Shown here: in pieces, positions 55,001 to 64,000 of the stretch
Layout of the letters: the number at the start of each line of letters is the position of its first letter
Numbering within the stretch: position 1 is the stretch's first letter
Source of the DNA: Dichetophora obliterata
Taxonomy: Eukaryota; Arthropoda; Insecta; Diptera; Sciomyzidae
Length of the DNA: 64,000 nt
Reading direction: 5' to 3'
NCBI GenBank assembly: GCA_963920525.1
Contig: OY986436.1
Coordinates: 11,211,001 to 11,275,000 of the forward strand
Translations under genes and position numbers: made by a program
Notes under the pieces: model-generated
Told to the model about the DNA's origin: nothing
Database searches by the model: none
Seen by the model: only the letters and a program-made list of their open reading frames with translations

Positions 55001-57955
55001 TTAGCCTCTATGCGTATTAGGAGAAGTATTGTTATAAAAATTGGGCAGAGATAGGGCCACCGATGAATTATCCAGATGGGTGATACCCACAGGGGACAAA
55101 TAGCTCGAGTCGGACCAATTAAAATATAATTCCCGTCTATAGATATCATTCATGAGAATGTTTTCGTGATATTCTAAACTGTTTATAAATTTTTTTTGAA
55201 GCTGCAAAGCATATTGGCAAAGAGGAGTTATGAGGGCTTTTCTATAAATGTAATTATTAGAGAATCTCTTCGTTCTTGTTTCAAAATTTCTGTCGATACA
55301 AAGTCTAAGGACCTTTCTTTCTACTATTTCTAATTCCCTGGCAACCGTTGGCGAGATCGTAAACCAAATTGGGAATGCATATAAGAGGGAAGAGCGAATA
55401 CTCACTTTGTAAATAAGAAGTTTTGTTTTTTCACTTAAAGATTTACTGTGAAACAATCTTGAAAATATGGCTTTTATTTTGTTAGCTTTTTTAATGACAA
55501 GTCTGGCATGCTCATTGAATTTAAAGAGTTTATTTAAAGTGATGCCTAAATATTTTATACTATTATTAAAAGGAATATTTGCCCCGCTAAGAGTAAGAGT
55601 AAGAGATTTGCTTTGAGGGACAACTTTTTTGCTACATTTACCAGAGGCGTTTCTGATGCAAATGGCTTGAGATTTAGAGGTGTTAATGTTAATTCCCCAA
55701 CTAAGATAGTAAATGTTAATAATATTTAAGTGATGATTGACTGAATGCAGTGCATCAATTGGGGATTTGTTATGGGCGTATATTAAGGAGTCATCGGCAT
55801 AAAGGATGCTTTTGCTGTCATTTATCTCATGTGGAAAGTCATGTATAAGGATATTATACAGGAATGGAGCAAGTATGGCCCCTTGAGGGACTCCACTTTT
55901 AATTAGACCTATTTCTGAATTAACTTCATTAAGATGAATTTTAAAAGTCCTATCGGAAAGAAAACTAAATAAAATTTTTATAATAAATGGATCGAAACCA
56001 ATGTTTATTAATTTGTATAAAATACCTTTATGAAAAGCTCTATCGAAGGCTTTTTCAATGTCAAGAGATACTATGACGGTGCAGGATTGTTCTCTTAAGT
56101 TACATACGATATCGTCATGAAGTTTGAGAAGAGCATTAACAGTCGAATGACCTTTCTTAAAACCAAATTGTTGGTTAGGAATATAATCAAAATTTATGTT
56201 TTCGTCCATTTTTAGCTTAATAACTTTTTCAAGTAGTTTTCCAAAATTAGATAACAAGGATATTGGTCTAAAGTTATTTAATTCGAAGGATCGTGGTTTT
56301 TTCTTTATAGGAATAATATAAGCAGATTTCCATTTTAGAGGGAAATAACCATTATTAATACAATTGTTAAAGATAATTGAAAGAACCGTGAATACTGAAC
56401 TAGAAAGTTTTTTGATTATGTAATTTGAAATTAAGTCCGGACCAGCTGATTTTTTTGAATTTGATAATTTAACTATATTTTCAAGGTTTTCAGGGTTAGT
56501 AAAATGAGTATTCGGGTAATTTTGAATCGATGTAAAGTTGCTGTTAAAAATAAAAATAGGATTGTGACAATTTGAAAGAACTCTATCAATAGAGGAATCT
56601 ATAAGTTCAAAATTAGCTGTGTCGGGGATATTCTCTCTGTAGATGTCTGTGTACCGATTTTTAAAAGCATCTGCAATTTGATAACTGTCTCGGATGATGA
56701 TATTATCTAAGAGGATTTTGCTACAGAATTTATTATTGTCTTTTTTTAAAAATTTGAAGAGTTCTTTATATGCAAATGGGCCAGGTTGGATTTTTGAAAG
56801 TTTTTGATTGAGTAATGTAGCTTGATGTGCATTAACCTGATTTTTGATCATGATGTTTAATAATTTTATTTGAGTTGAGATAAGATTGTATTCATTACTT
56901 TTACGATTGAAGTTTCGATGGTAAATTTTTTTCAAGTTTTTTTGCCATTGATGCTTGAGTTTGTAGAGGTTTTTAATATTATCTGGAAGAAGAAGAAAAT
57001 GGTTATCTTTAAGTACTATTTGTTCTGTGTGATCTTTGGTTACAGAGAGAATTGAGGTTGTAAGGATGTCTATTGACTGATCAATTTCAGAGTTTGACAG
57101 ATTTCTGATAATAGGGGGAGTAATGTTTTCTATAGTTAAATTTAAATCTTCGCGAAAGCTGTCCCAGTTAGTGTTTTTATAAGAGGTGAGAGTTCTAGGA
57201 GTATTTATTATAAAGTCAAGATTAGGAACTTTAATTTTGAGGTATAAAGGAAAATGGTCTGAGAAGGAAGGCAGACTTGAAACTGAAAAATTTATATTTA
57301 TGAGGTCAATCAGATTTGAGCTTACAATAAAATGATCAAGAAAGGATGATCCGTTTGGGTATGAGGGGCCTTCGTCACAGAGTCTATGAAAGTCAAGAGC
57401 TGAATTCTGAACCCAATTATTTAGAGTCTTTCCATTTATATTATCAAATAAGTCTCCCCACGCCATGTTTTTCGCATTGAAATCGCCTCCAAAAACAGTG
57501 CCATCAAAATCACGGGAGAAATTTTTGATTAAAGAGAGAGCGTGAAACATTCTTAAAGTTGGTGCAAAGGAAGGAAAATATATGCTTCCTAGTAAAATTT
57601 TTTTTGGAACCGAGTCTACAGTTATATAAATCATTATAAAAACATTTGGAAAGTTTAAATCTGGAATAGTAATAGGAGTATATTTCATGTGAGATTTAAT
57701 TAAAATACCAATACCAGGAGGTGAGCAGTGGTGAATAAAACTATAATTGTCCATGTTGATTTTGTTCTTGAATGAGATATGTGTTTCTTGTATGAACGCT
57801 ATATCGATTCGATTTCGATTCAGAGTTGAAAGTAAATCAACTTTCCGACTTTTATTTATCAAAGATCTGACATTATAAGTGAGAAAGGAAAGTGAATTAT
57901 GGACCATAGCACATGAGGACTTCTTTGAGAAGCAAAGTATACTCGGATTTTGCAT
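55001..57955 (-). CDS. LINE ORF2: endonuclease and reverse transcriptase
   Basis: The 984-residue frame is intact. The apurinic-type endonuclease spans about 22-240: Asn28 (LTYNVRSL), Glu57 (FIQETH), Asp158 (FGGDFNAKN), Asp207 (SFLDHFIV) and SDH at 232-234. Reverse transcriptase spans about 500-760: SAGPDLIS, NFRPISLLSNFGKLLEKVI, FGFKKGHSTVNALL, Asp632 (SLDIEKAFDRA), GVPQGAILAP, and YADD at 719-722. The C-terminus lacks RNase H, as in Jockey-clade elements. It overlaps the end of ORF1 by about 60 bases. It would nick target DNA and copy the element RNA there. Confidence 0.95.
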   Translation of the reverse strand: MQNPSILCFSKKSSCAMVHNSLSFLTYNVRSLINKSRKVDLLSTLNRNRIDIAFIQETHISFKNKINMDNYSFIHHCSPPGIGILIKSHMKYTPITIPDLNFPNVFIMIYITVDSVPKKILLGSIYFPSFAPTLRMFHALSLIKNFSRDFDGTVFGGDFNAKNMAWGDLFDNINGKTLNNWVQNSALDFHRLCDEGPSYPNGSSFLDHFIVSSNLIDLININFSVSSLPSFSDHFPLYLKIKVPNLDFIINTPRTLTSYKNTNWDSFREDLNLTIENITPPIIRNLSNSEIDQSIDILTTSILSVTKDHTEQIVLKDNHFLLLPDNIKNLYKLKHQWQKNLKKIYHRNFNRKSNEYNLISTQIKLLNIMIKNQVNAHQATLLNQKLSKIQPGPFAYKELFKFLKKDNNKFCSKILLDNIIIRDSYQIADAFKNRYTDIYRENIPDTANFELIDSSIDRVLSNCHNPIFIFNSNFTSIQNYPNTHFTNPENLENIVKLSNSKKSAGPDLISNYIIKKLSSSVFTVLSIIFNNCINNGYFPLKWKSAYIIPIKKKPRSFELNNFRPISLLSNFGKLLEKVIKLKMDENINFDYIPNQQFGFKKGHSTVNALLKLHDDIVCNLREQSCTVIVSLDIEKAFDRAFHKGILYKLINIGFDPFIIKILFSFLSDRTFKIHLNEVNSEIGLIKSGVPQGAILAPFLYNILIHDFPHEINDSKSILYADDSLIYAHNKSPIDALHSVNHHLNIINIYYLSWGININTSKSQAICIRNASGKCSKKVVPQSKSLTLTLSGANIPFNNSIKYLGITLNKLFKFNEHARLVIKKANKIKAIFSRLFHSKSLSEKTKLLIYKVSIRSSLLYAFPIWFTISPTVARELEIVERKVLRLCIDRNFETRTKRFSNNYIYRKALITPLCQYALQLQKKFINSLEYHENILMNDIYRRELYFNWSDSSYLSPVGITHLDNSSVALSLPNFYNNTSPNTHRG

Positions 57956-59628
57956 CTTCTATTGGCAGTGATTTATAAGTAAAAATGAATTTTTTAATTT
58001 TTTCTTCTAGAGAAGTTAAGGTGGGAACCTGGAAATAGCAGGCTAAATTAAGGAATTCTTCAATGAGAGGAGGAGGTCTTTTAGTCAAGGAGACTTTAGA
58101 ATTAGGTGTATCAGAATAAAAATTACTAGCGTAAGATTTACCAGGTGTTAAATGAGAAAAGGAATGTGTCGCTGAGGCAACATTTTTTTCCAGCTGTAAA
58201 CATTCTTTTTTTGTTTTCAAATAGTAACTCTTTTTTCTTCTTAAGATATGATTTGTAAGTTGAGCAACCTCTATAGTTGGAGGGATGTCCAAACTGTTTA
58301 CAATTAACACAAAATGGCTCGGCCTGGTCTTGAAGTAGTCTAGCACACATTCCTGGTTCGTGATCTTCATTGCACTTAACACATGCAAATTTTTTGTTAC
58401 AATTTTTTGCCGAGTGGCCCCAGGATTGACATCGTTTACATTGCATAATTTTGTTTTTGGATCTGGGCGCTTCCCAGGTGACCACTTGATTTAAAATGAA
58501 TTTAATACGATTTTCGCCACCTGGAACTAACGTGACCAAGAAGAGGCTGGTTTCAATATTGTTAAGTTTTGAATTACGCGTATAAAATTTAGAGATATTC
58601 GCAACAACGTTTGGTACCTGACTATCTATGTCATTTTTAATGTCATTAAGATCGGTTTTATAGAAAAGCCCCCTTAATATCAATGAAGGCTGCCTAAGCT
58701 CTGGCGGTGTAAAAGAATAAGATTGAATTCCCTTACTTTTTAATAGCTCCATCATCTCATTATGTACTGAGAGCTCTTTAAAAAATATTTTGGATTTAAA
58801 TTTGTTTACATTAACTACTTTAAATTCTATTTTAGGGATTTTAGTATTTAATTGGCTAATCAATTTATTAACATCTAAATTAAATAAGAAAATTGGTGGA
58901 CAAAATTTTGTAGTCTTCGGAAGTGGCCCTGGAAATCTACCCGTTTTATCATTAACATTAACATTAGAAGCATTAACATTAGAAACATTAACATTAGGTG
59001 TATTAACAATAGGAGCATTTACTATATTATTATTGTTAGAAATATTATCAAAAGTTAAATCGGCCAACAACTCAAACCTGTTTTAAGAAGCTGTATTTGG
59101 GATCTTCGATGATTTGGCAATACCAGAATTCGTCCTTTTTATGCGTTTTTGGCTTCTAAGAGAAGAGTCCTCTTCTGCAGCATTTAAAGTTCCCGGAGTC
59201 GGCGAATCAGTAAAATCCATAGATTGCTCAGGAGTGGGGTTTAGCTCAGAAGGCGTGGATTGCAACATGATATTAACAGGACAAGCAGCAGTAGTAGCGG
59301 GAGTCAGATGGACGCTAGCGACCGAAGGTGTACCGTTAGCTGCACAAGCAAAAGACGGACGGAGAGCATCAGCAACATACACAAAAGAAGCAGGAGGATG
59401 AGAACAGTTAGCAACATCAGAAAAAGCTGTTGTATCAGGAGGTGAGCAGTTAACAGCATTAGCAGCAGTCACACGGTCAGCATCAGCAGCTGAAACAGCT
59501 GGTCTGGTCGGAGTCTTGTCCGGAGGCTTTTTTGTTTTGCGGGAAGAAAGTCCGCTTTGTTTGGACTTAAAGTCCATGCGGTGAAGCTCGTACGGCTTTA
59601 TATTCGGATTCTTTTTTTTTAACAGCAA
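57897..59628 (-). pseudogene. LINE ORF1 (Jockey-like Gag) with one stop and one frameshift
   Basis: From 59628 a Ser/Thr/Ala/Pro-rich region runs to a TAA at 59083-59085. The same frame then continues (NRFELLADLTFD) through an Asn-rich stretch and a nucleic-acid-binding domain. Next are zinc knuckles CKRCQSWGHSAKNC, CVKCNEDHEPGMC and CVNCKQFGHPSNYRGC, typical of Jockey-type Gag. Near 58200 the frame shifts, and the proper tail continues to 57897 (SFSHLTPGKSYASNFY ... LLLKEVLMCYGP). A real start may be the Met at 59628. Such proteins coat the element RNA. With both lesions no full-length Gag is made. Confidence 0.85.
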
Positions 59629-59796
59629 CTAATAGCGATGTACAGCAATAAATAATTAGATATTTTTTGATAGATTTGATTAATGTGATTTTAAAATTTT
59701 TTCACAATTATTTTTTTTTTTTTATTAAAAAAATTTGAGAGGAAAAAACAGTCTGCTCTGTTCAAAAAATTCAAACGAACTCCCGTGAGCCCTCAA

Positions 59797-60750
59797 AATG
59801 AGCTCTTATAAGTTTCATAGAAGAGCAGTTTTTCCTTTGAAAGTGGTCCTTTTTAAGAGCTCAAATAAGAGTACAAAATTATACTTTTTTGAATCTTTTA
59901 TGAGTCTTATATTGGCATTTTAAAACTCATAATGGACTCTTAAAATTTTCAAAACTGTGCTAGTTTTTCTTTGAAACTGGTCGCTTTTAAGAGGCAACAA
60001 TATGAGTCATAAAATACTCTTTTATGATTCTTATTTTTGACCTATTTTTCTTCTTAAAATAATAAGTGTTAAAAATTCGCTTGTTTCCATTGCATTTGGT
60101 CATTCTTTATGAGCATCAATAAGAATCATAAAAGTCTTTATCTTTTATTACACTTATTTAGAATTGTATGGTTTCATAAGACTCCCAAAAGTGGCAAAAA
60201 ACATCAAAGTTTTCTTTAAAACAGGTCACTCTTCACGTGCTTGAATAAAGCTGAATTTTTCAATTATTATGTTAAAATTTTATTTTTGAAAACAGTGTCA
60301 GAAAAAGCGGTTTTCTCCTTGAAATTCACCACTATTCTTTTGCTGAAATATGAAGTTGCACGCATATTTAAAAACACCTTATTTAAATACGATTACGAAA
60401 CCGAATAGAATTTCAAGTGAATGAATACTATTTAAAAGCATGTTTTTTTTAAATTTCTACTCCGAAAATGCTCCTAATTCGAATGTTTTTATGAGCTCGA
60501 TTTTTGTAAATACAGAAAATGCACATAAGAAACTCATATTCAGGAGGCTTTGCGCAAAACACTCTTAAATTCGAGTTTTTTCAGAGCCCTTAACTGAAGT
60601 ACTCAAAGAAAAATCCGAAAAATGTTCTTTTCACGAGTGTTTGTTATAAAAATACAAAAGATACTCTTTTAAAACTCATAAGTAGGAGGGAACTCATAAA
60701 ATCCTCTTCAATAAGGCTCTTTTCAGAGTCCGAATTATGAGCGCTCCGAA
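59797..60750. repeat. Degenerate repeat-like region (TTTTATGAGTC words)
   Basis: Words such as CTCTTTTATGA, GAGTC(A/T)TAAAA and their complements recur every 60-100 bp, often with TTTGAAA(C/G)TGGTC between them. The same words appear left of the LINE (54420-54500). It looks like an old tandem array; boundaries are vague. Confidence 0.4.
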
Positions 60751-63310
60751 CTTGGTTTAAAGGGTCTTAAAAACAAAAAAGTGGAACACTTACAACTACA
60801 GCTAGTTAATACAATTGATATTCCCAAATTTTTTCATTAAAAAAAGTTAAAATTTTAAGCCATTTTTTGACCAAACCTTAAAAGATTTCTAAGTGATTTT
60901 TTTTTTTAGTTTTTTCTTATCTGATGTATGAAGTGTGGATTAGTAAAAAATTTTTTTACAATATCAAAAAATTTTACTTGTTTTCTATTTATGGCCACAA
61001 TCTCCCACTGTGCGCAGTGTCATTTGTGTAATTTTCAGCACCCTGAATGTTTGCACTTAAGTCTTCTATTACTATATACTCGTAAGTGGTAATATTTGTT
61101 ATAGCCTTGAGTTTTTACTGACTCATTCAATTTTTAAGTAATAGCTTTTTGCATAGTTTTGCTCCATAAAAGCTTATAACAATTTAGTCAAATGACCGTT
61201 TAATGAAGGAAAAAAGTTTGATCATATAAACAAACACACAAACATACAATTTATAAATACTAAAAAAAACTTTCATGGCACTTTAACATGAACGCGATTG
61301 TGGCGGAATGAAACTTGCACAAAAAAATAAAAGCCTTTTTTAGTGCCATATTCACTCTTTAGTTTGTTGTTGTTGTTGCGCTTGAGCGCTTTTTTCAAAG
61401 TTTTTTTTTTTGGTTTTTAGCACAATTACAAATGCAAACCACATCAAAGCTTTTAAGTTAATTTGCAAGGATAGCTAAAGGTCGTTTTAAAAAATGTTCC
61501 AAAAGCTTTTTGTTAATATTTTTTTTTCTTTGGTTAAGATCGAAAATGTTAGAAAGAAGCAATGGGAGTAAATTAAGCAAAAGCATTATTGCACATCAAA
61601 GAAAAAAAAAAGTATTAATTTTTTATGGGCTACAAAATTTTGCGGTTGAATAAAATAAAATGAACAAAGTTATAATTATATTCAATAAAAGGGATGTCCT
61701 TTGAAAATGTCCTCGAACAGCTACTTATATGTAAGACAAGCATGTGCACGAATAACTTATGCTGCCTTAAGTGAGAGCCTGCTTCGCTTTTAAGAAACAT
61801 ATTAGCAAACATGCAAAACTTTATCATGTATGAAATCAAATGGAATCAAATCCCTAAAAAATTTTGTAATCAAATTTAGAGAAAGATTAAATTAATTTAA
61901 TATTAAAAGATAATCGTTAAGCATGCTCTTAAGCTATGAGCAAAGCTGCCTTTTCAACAATATGCTCATAAAGACGAGGCACCTTTGTGTGTAGCCTTAC
62001 CGAAAGCTAACACACACATGTATATATAAAAAAGATAATAAAATAGAATTGTTAAAAAGCAATAAATAAAAAAGAACGCAAAAAAGGATATCGTGCCGCT
62101 TTATTGAACATAATCATAAATATAACGTAGTTGCCAATTTTGTTAAAATAAAAAATTTATGAGCTTTATTTCTTATTTTTTTTTTTAATTTATTTATTTA
62201 TTACCCAGAACAATGTGACATACTTACATACTACACCCTGATGAGCAGGCACATCATCACTCAAACGCAGGCACGCAGACACAAACACTCAAACCCACAC
62301 TTGTTCGCGTCCTTGGCCTAGCAATAATTCTGTCAACTTACATTGTTGTTAATTATTTCGAGTGCAGCAGCTGCGCTGTCACATAGTTGCTGTTGCTGTT
62401 GTTGTTGTTATTGTTGTTGCTCTCATTGTTGCTGTCACAAATTTTGCTACACTTCGTATGCAAGTCATTACTTTTGTGGTAGTTGTCGCTGTTGATGTTG
62501 CTGTTGCAATAAAATTTATTAAGTGGAAAAGTTTAAGCCGCTTAATAATTCCATCAAATTAGCAAAAGCTCGCTACAGCAAAAGTTATGGCAGCCATTTG
62601 CAATTGTAGCACAATTTTTCACAATGCTGCAGTCAAATAATATAATAAGTTGACTGCTGGTCACCATCAAAAGTCGTAATAGTTACAGTATCCGCTAAAG
62701 TGACATTATTGATGGCATAATTTTAGACATGCTTCATTTGTGATTTGTGTGCTAGTTTGTGTAAACGCACGAGTTTACATAAGAAGGTAACGTTTGGCTG
62801 AAAGTGTGTAGTTGTAACTACGAGTTAATGAGTCTTATTAATCTTAGCTTGTTATATAAAACTTTTGCATTTTAATTCAATAAAATTTTTGCGCCATCAA
62901 TTATTTGCCACGCTCCGAGTTGAATAGTACGCGATTTTATTTCTCAACAGTTTTTCGATACATTCAATAAGTCAGTAAAATAGTCTTAGAGACATTTGAA
63001 ATAAGCTACGAAATGCATTTATATCAATAACTCAAAATTTATGATAACGAAAAACAACAATTATTTTCGTGAATTAAGATTGTGAGCTTCAGATCAAGTA
63101 AGTTTTCAAGAAGGCAACAACAACAACAACTCCGTATAGAGTCAATCACTTAGCTGACTAGACAGTCTGTTTCGGAAATCGCTACATATTCCTCTTCAGT
63201 AGTCTTTGAGTGATTAAGCTGTGATCAACTCACTGTTTAAACTAGCATATGAATGTGCAGATTCTGGAATTCATTCTTATGAATTGTATGGCTGCTAATC
63301 ATATGACATC
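60751..63310. other. Unassigned AT-rich DNA, possibly host
   Basis: No supported coding region. An interrupted (TTG)n tract lies at 62385-62440, and (CAA)n near 63115-63130. Short frames over these tracts are low complexity. Confidence 0.5.
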
Positions 63311-63608
63311 TCAAAGCAGTAGGCTATTTATAGATCACCGCCATCAACTCTAACAAGGGTTGCCATCTGTTCTAGTTGCTTCTTCATTTATTTCAATATT
63401 CATTGGTGTTCGATTGTTTGTCGCAATGCACCATAGAAATGAAACGAGTTTTTGCTTCGCCAGAAGCTAGTGTTTGAAAACTCGTTTCATTTCTATTTCA
63501 ATATTCGAACACCAATGAATATTGAAATAAATGAAGAAGCAACTAGAACAGATGGCAAAACTTGATAGAGTTGATGGCGGTGATCTATAAATAGCCTACT
63601 GCTCTGAA
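63311..63608. repeat. Large hairpin (~300 bp palindrome)
   Basis: AGTAGGCTATTTATAGATCA at 63319 and its reverse complement ending at 63601 open two arms that pair almost throughout (GCCATCTGTTCTAGTTGC, TTTCAATATTCATTGGTGTT, GAAATGAAACGAGTTTT). A loop of about 20 bases (GCTTCGCCAGAAGC, itself a small hairpin) remains. A few mismatches and one length difference of ~25 bp near the inner arm are present. No coding content. Confidence 0.85.
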
Positions 63609-64000
63609 ATTTTGATAACTTTATTTTGCATTTAGAGTCTTTTTCAAACAAGCCTGATTTTATATTTTTTACAGAAACTTGGGTATATGACTTTGAGATC
63701 GATATGTTTAATATTCCCGGTTACAATTGTTTTGCGATCTGTAACAATGACTATGCTGCTGGAGGAGTAGCTGTATTTGTAAAAGAAGAATTTGCGTGTG
63801 ATTTTTGTTGCTATAAATTTCAAAGTTCTGATGTAGCTAAAATTTGCTGCGTCATTGACGACAATAAGTTCACTTTCTTTTGCATTTATAGATTCCATGG
63901 AATTTCCAACATTGAGATTTTTTTGAGCGATTTGAATACTGTTTTGTGTGGCAATAACTGTAGTAATGTTATCCTCCTGGGTGACATTAATTTAAATATT
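63607..64000 (+). CDS. LINE endonuclease N-terminal region, runs off window
   Basis: The frame is open from about 63607 to the window end. It contains PDFIFFTETWVYDF (Glu of the ETW motif), FNIPGYNCF, AAGGVAVFVKEEF, KICCVIDDNKFTFFCIYR and CSNVILLGDINLN, where GDIN is the catalytic Asp-Asn block. This is an apurinic-type endonuclease of a CR1/Rex/Jockey-like LINE. The expected N-terminus (NIRSL-type motif) is missing at the hairpin border, so the copy is 5'-truncated, or begins in the hairpin. Clade cannot be fixed without the RT. Confidence 0.75.

Larger units (their letters stand above)
54507..59783 (-). mobile_element. Jockey-like LINE, near full length
   Basis: A 13-bp duplication CGTGAGCCCTCAA flanks it (54494-54506, 59784-59796). 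On the minus strand it has ORF1, an overlapping ORF2, a 3' UTR of about 450 bp and a (TTGAAA)n hexamer tail instead of poly-A. It has no RNase H. ORF2 is intact; ORF1 has one nonsense codon and one frameshift. Confidence 0.9.

Noticed and set aside
62362..62562. Valine-rich small protein
   Set aside because: It is translation of an interrupted (TTG)n tract.

Overview
This window looks like transposon-rich, AT-rich nuclear DNA from an insect, most likely a higher fly (Brachycera). A true fruit fly is an inference only, from the mix of families: an Osvaldo/Ulysses-like Ty3/gypsy element, a DD41D mariner, an I-like LINE, a Jockey-like LINE, PIF/Harbinger, hAT and a full Helitron. I found no convincing host protein-coding exon, rRNA or true tRNA gene. 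Nearly every long reading frame belongs to a mobile element.

Layout. (1) 107-16035 is a nest. A decayed hAT element holds an element with ~500-bp terminal inverted repeats and a decayed transposase (781-14653, called element A here). Element A was in turn entered by a 10.5-kb LTR retrotransposon (2444-12990) with near-identical 2.5-kb LTRs and intact gag and pol on the minus strand. (2) 16036-20354 is unassigned DNA with two MITE-like elements, a decayed LINE reverse transcriptase piece and a Helitron 3' end. (3) 20356-30405 is a decayed RNase-H-bearing LINE on the plus strand. It was split by element B (20543-24080, three-exon minus-strand transposase-like gene, perfect 8-bp duplication) and by an intact BED-finger hAT (25763-29114, perfect 8-bp duplication). 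(4) 30408-31351 is an internally deleted DD41D mariner. (5) 31354-34797 shows no gene. (6) 34800-35923 is a fold-back element carrying a tRNA-like pol III promoter head. (7) 36100-37258 is a 5'-truncated LINE copy. (8) 37606-40774 is a two-gene PIF/Harbinger element. (9) 42203-44500 holds LINE remnants. (10) 44756-54216 is a 9.46-kb Helitron on the minus strand with its own nested LINE, a 63-bp minisatellite and a cysteine-rich extra reading frame. (11) 54507-59783 is a near full-length Jockey-like LINE with a 13-bp duplication. (12) 59797-63310 is unassigned. (13) 63311-63608 is a ~300-bp perfect-looking hairpin that directly abuts a LINE endonuclease frame running off the window end.

How the parts relate. 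The window is a record of successive insertions rather than a set of cooperating host genes. Several junctions can be checked internally: removing element B and the intact hAT each restores the reading frame of the LINE they interrupt, and removing the nested LINE restores the Helitron helicase frame. The youngest-looking pieces are the LTR retrotransposon, the 25.8-29.1 kb hAT, the Jockey-like ORF2 and the Harbinger pair. The most unusual pieces are a RING-H2 finger fused to the front of a Gag, a textbook -1 frameshift signal at the gag-pol overlap, element B (a DDE-type family I cannot place), and the cysteine-rich frame carried in the Helitron.
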